A stretch of 64,000 nucleotides of DNA from positions 62,001-126,000 of the forward strand of contig VXAU01001869.1 in NCBI GenBank assembly GCA_013399695.1, given 5' to 3'. The stretch is from Formicarius rufipectus. Its lineage: Eukaryota; Chordata; Aves; Passeriformes; Formicariidae. Positions 61,841 through 64,000 of the stretch are shown piece by piece. The stretch's first letter is position 1. Each line of letters starts with the position of its first letter. Both the position numbers and the translations under genes were made by a program. The notes below the pieces were generated by a model, which had not been told where the DNA came from, did no database searches, and saw only the letters and a list, made by a program, of their open reading frames with translations.

Positions 61841-62649
61841 CCACCAGTTTTTGAACTGTGCTGTGCCACAAGTTATCACAGCTGTAAAACAGGCTGGATA
61901 AACTTGAAAAGAAAATATGGACAGAAATCCTGCTTTGCTGAACAGCATGCCCAGTAATGATCTCAGCTCTTAACATGATGACAAAATTCAGAGGGTCTGC
62001 AAAATTCCCACCCTGCTGCAATAAAGCAGGTTTCTTTTCCCCTCATAATTTTTCCAACTTGGGACAATCACTCAGTGGGTTTGTGGACTCCCGTTTCATC
62101 CTCTTGTTATACAGGGTGTGAGAACTAAGTTTACCTCCCCTCTTTCATTTATTTATCCTAGACTTGTACTCCTCCTTAGGCAAAGCACCCAGTGCCTGCC
62201 TTGGCTCACTCTCACAGGTTTCTAAGCCATGACAGAATGATATGGACATAATCCTTGGCATTTTTTCCACCGCTGTCCAAAGCGTTCTCAGCAGCAACAG
62301 TGAATATTGTCCAACATAATCAGACATTGAGTAATGTGAAGCTAAAATAAGACAGAGGGACCAACCAATAATAGCCAAGGGTCTCCTCCACAAATGGACC
62401 CAGTCCATGAACTCAACCAGATGTACAAAATGCTCTCACAACCAGCATCATGCATTAAATCTGCATATTCCTACCTCAGGACTCTGGTAGGGTTTGACTG
62501 CTATGTTTTTGACAATATTTCCCCAAATGTTTAGCTCTCTTGTTCATTTTGCCCTTCAAATGACTGCTAATAGCATGCCTGCAATTTGGGGACAGGAGGG
62601 GTTTTCAACTGTCAGGAAGAAGAGCATGTATTTTTTCTATTGTGAGGAG

Positions 62650-62688
62650 TTTTGTTGGTTTGTTTTTTGTTTTTTTTTTCTTTTTTAA
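62650..62688 (+). repeat. (TTTG)/poly-T tract
   Basis: TTTTGTTGGTTTGTTTTTTG followed by T-rich sequence to TTTTTTAAAT. Confidence 0.88.
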
Positions 62689-64000
62689 ATCAATTTGGCA
62701 CTGTAAAATACGTATTTCTCTGCCTATTTTGTTTTAACTACACTCTACTCTTGGCCAAGAAGGCAAGAAACATTTCTTGCAAGTTGTAATTAAAAACCAA
62801 ACCACACAGTATTCTTAGTAGCTGGATAAACAGCCATAAATTATTTAGGTGTGCATGCCAGTCTCTCTGTCTGTCTGACTCTGAAAGGGGATCCAGGGCA
62901 CTTATTCCCAGACTTGCACTAGATGGGAAGCACTCAGTAATTTCACAAAAGAGTGATGTGTGCAAGACCCTATAATATCAACATGGAAGGCCACACCAAT
63001 GTCTTTGTTAAGCTTTGAACACAGATCTACAGCAGGAAAACTCGATCCTGTTTTGGAGGGTAATAGAGAAATGCTGCGCATCACTCTACAACATACTAAT
63101 ACTTGAAAAGATCCATCACAGTACAGTTTTATCCAAGATAGTCATCCTCATTGCAATGAAAGTATGTTGACAAAACCTGAGGTAAAGCCTATTGAAATAT
63201 ACTTGGTTGCATATGAAAACAGGAATGAGTCATACACTCAAGCTCATACCTGCCTACCATCAGATGAGCCGTGGTGAGATGGCAGATGTTCACACTGCTC
63301 AGGCCAGCACAACTTTCATAGCACCATGCACTTGCTTGATTTTTTCCAAAAAATCAAGCCTAAGCATGGAGTTACCAACTTCAGTCACACCAAGGCTGAC
63401 TATTCTTTACAGAGCAGCATAAAAAAAGAAAGTAATGCATGAAATCAACAAGAAACTGCTTTTGAAACCTGTATCACACTTTTTAGGTTCCTCATTCTTC
63501 CTCCCCCCTAACTGCACTACTTTTGCAACAGCAACTGCTGCACCAACTGAATCTGTACAGCTACACTACAAGTAAGCTCTGGCCTCTATATATTAGAAAA
63601 CAGCAAGCAAACAGCTTCTTGTAGTTACCATTCTGTATCTTTATCCATTTTTTTTTTTGCCTTTATTATCTGCACAACATCTATGCTGGAACTTCTTGAT
63701 AATAATTTTAAGTCTAGCAAGTATGATAAAGTAGCTGAGATAAGTTGCCTCTCTCACTTAGACATTACGTCAACATGCCCTCTCCAGAAAGGATAAAATA
63801 TTTATGATGATTAATACAAAAGACATTACAGACAGAGCATTTCAGGAACATCAGAATAGATTAAAATTTAAAACAATAACATATCTAATAGCTTTCTCTA
63901 CTTTGAGATCTGAAGGGCTGTACCAAGATCATTCTACCAATTCAGAAATGACATTAAAAGACATTTTTATATAATTTTTAAGTCCCATGTGAAATTCAAG

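Larger units (their letters stand above)
60813..64000. other. ENOX1: ENOX1 intron to the window edge, no gene seen
   Basis: Unique sequence with an AT microsatellite and a T-rich tract. The window ends without reaching an upstream ENOX1 exon that I can recognise. Confidence 0.5.

Overview
The window is nuclear DNA of a bird, very probably a songbird (Passeriformes). It is AT-rich, non-bacterial and almost free of coding sequence. It carries degenerate CR1 LINE fragments, the typical avian retroposon, and one solo endogenous-retrovirus LTR whose sequence I recognise as a type common in passerine genomes. There are no operons, CRISPR arrays or insertion sequences. All open reading frames longer than 100 codons look like chance, simple-repeat or LINE-derived frames.

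The one coding feature I can support well is a 138-nt internal exon on the minus strand at 28606-28743. Its translation runs A-D-G-L-G-S-I-A-I-D-T-T-Q and later M-N-N-L-G-M-V-P-V-G-L. That is the N-terminal region of ENOX1 (ecto-NOX disulfide-thiol exchanger 1), ahead of its RNA-recognition-motif domain. It has a proper branch point, polypyrimidine tract, acceptor and donor. The whole window is therefore read as the inside of ENOX1: 1-28605 is the intron downstream of the exon (in transcript sense) and 28744-64000 is the intron upstream. A possible 52-nt alternative exon at 29592-29643 carries an ATG in good context. It would splice in phase to the known exon and give Met-Ala-Ala-Ala-Ala-Asp-Gly.

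Layout: 1-26.0 kb is AT-rich intron with A-rich tracts, small tandem duplications and two short N gaps inside poly-T. 26.0-27.4 kb holds two abutting CR1 fragments in the same orientation. 27.4-29.7 kb holds the ENOX1 exon, a CR1 3' end in the opposite orientation and the candidate exon. 29.7-44.8 kb is intron with old SINE-like remnants and a few AT-rich blocks that look like conserved non-coding elements. 44.8-49.0 kb is notable for large (CAAA)n and (TTTG)n islands in inverted arrangement and a local cluster of CpGs. 49-64 kb is intron with the solo LTR (about 55.24-55.84 kb), short tandem duplications, and a CR1 3' end at 60.6 kb.

Family assignments are from memory of consensus sequences; no alignment or search was run. 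The conserved-element proposals rest only on motif content and need alignment to other bird genomes. I found no evidence of a new multi-gene system.
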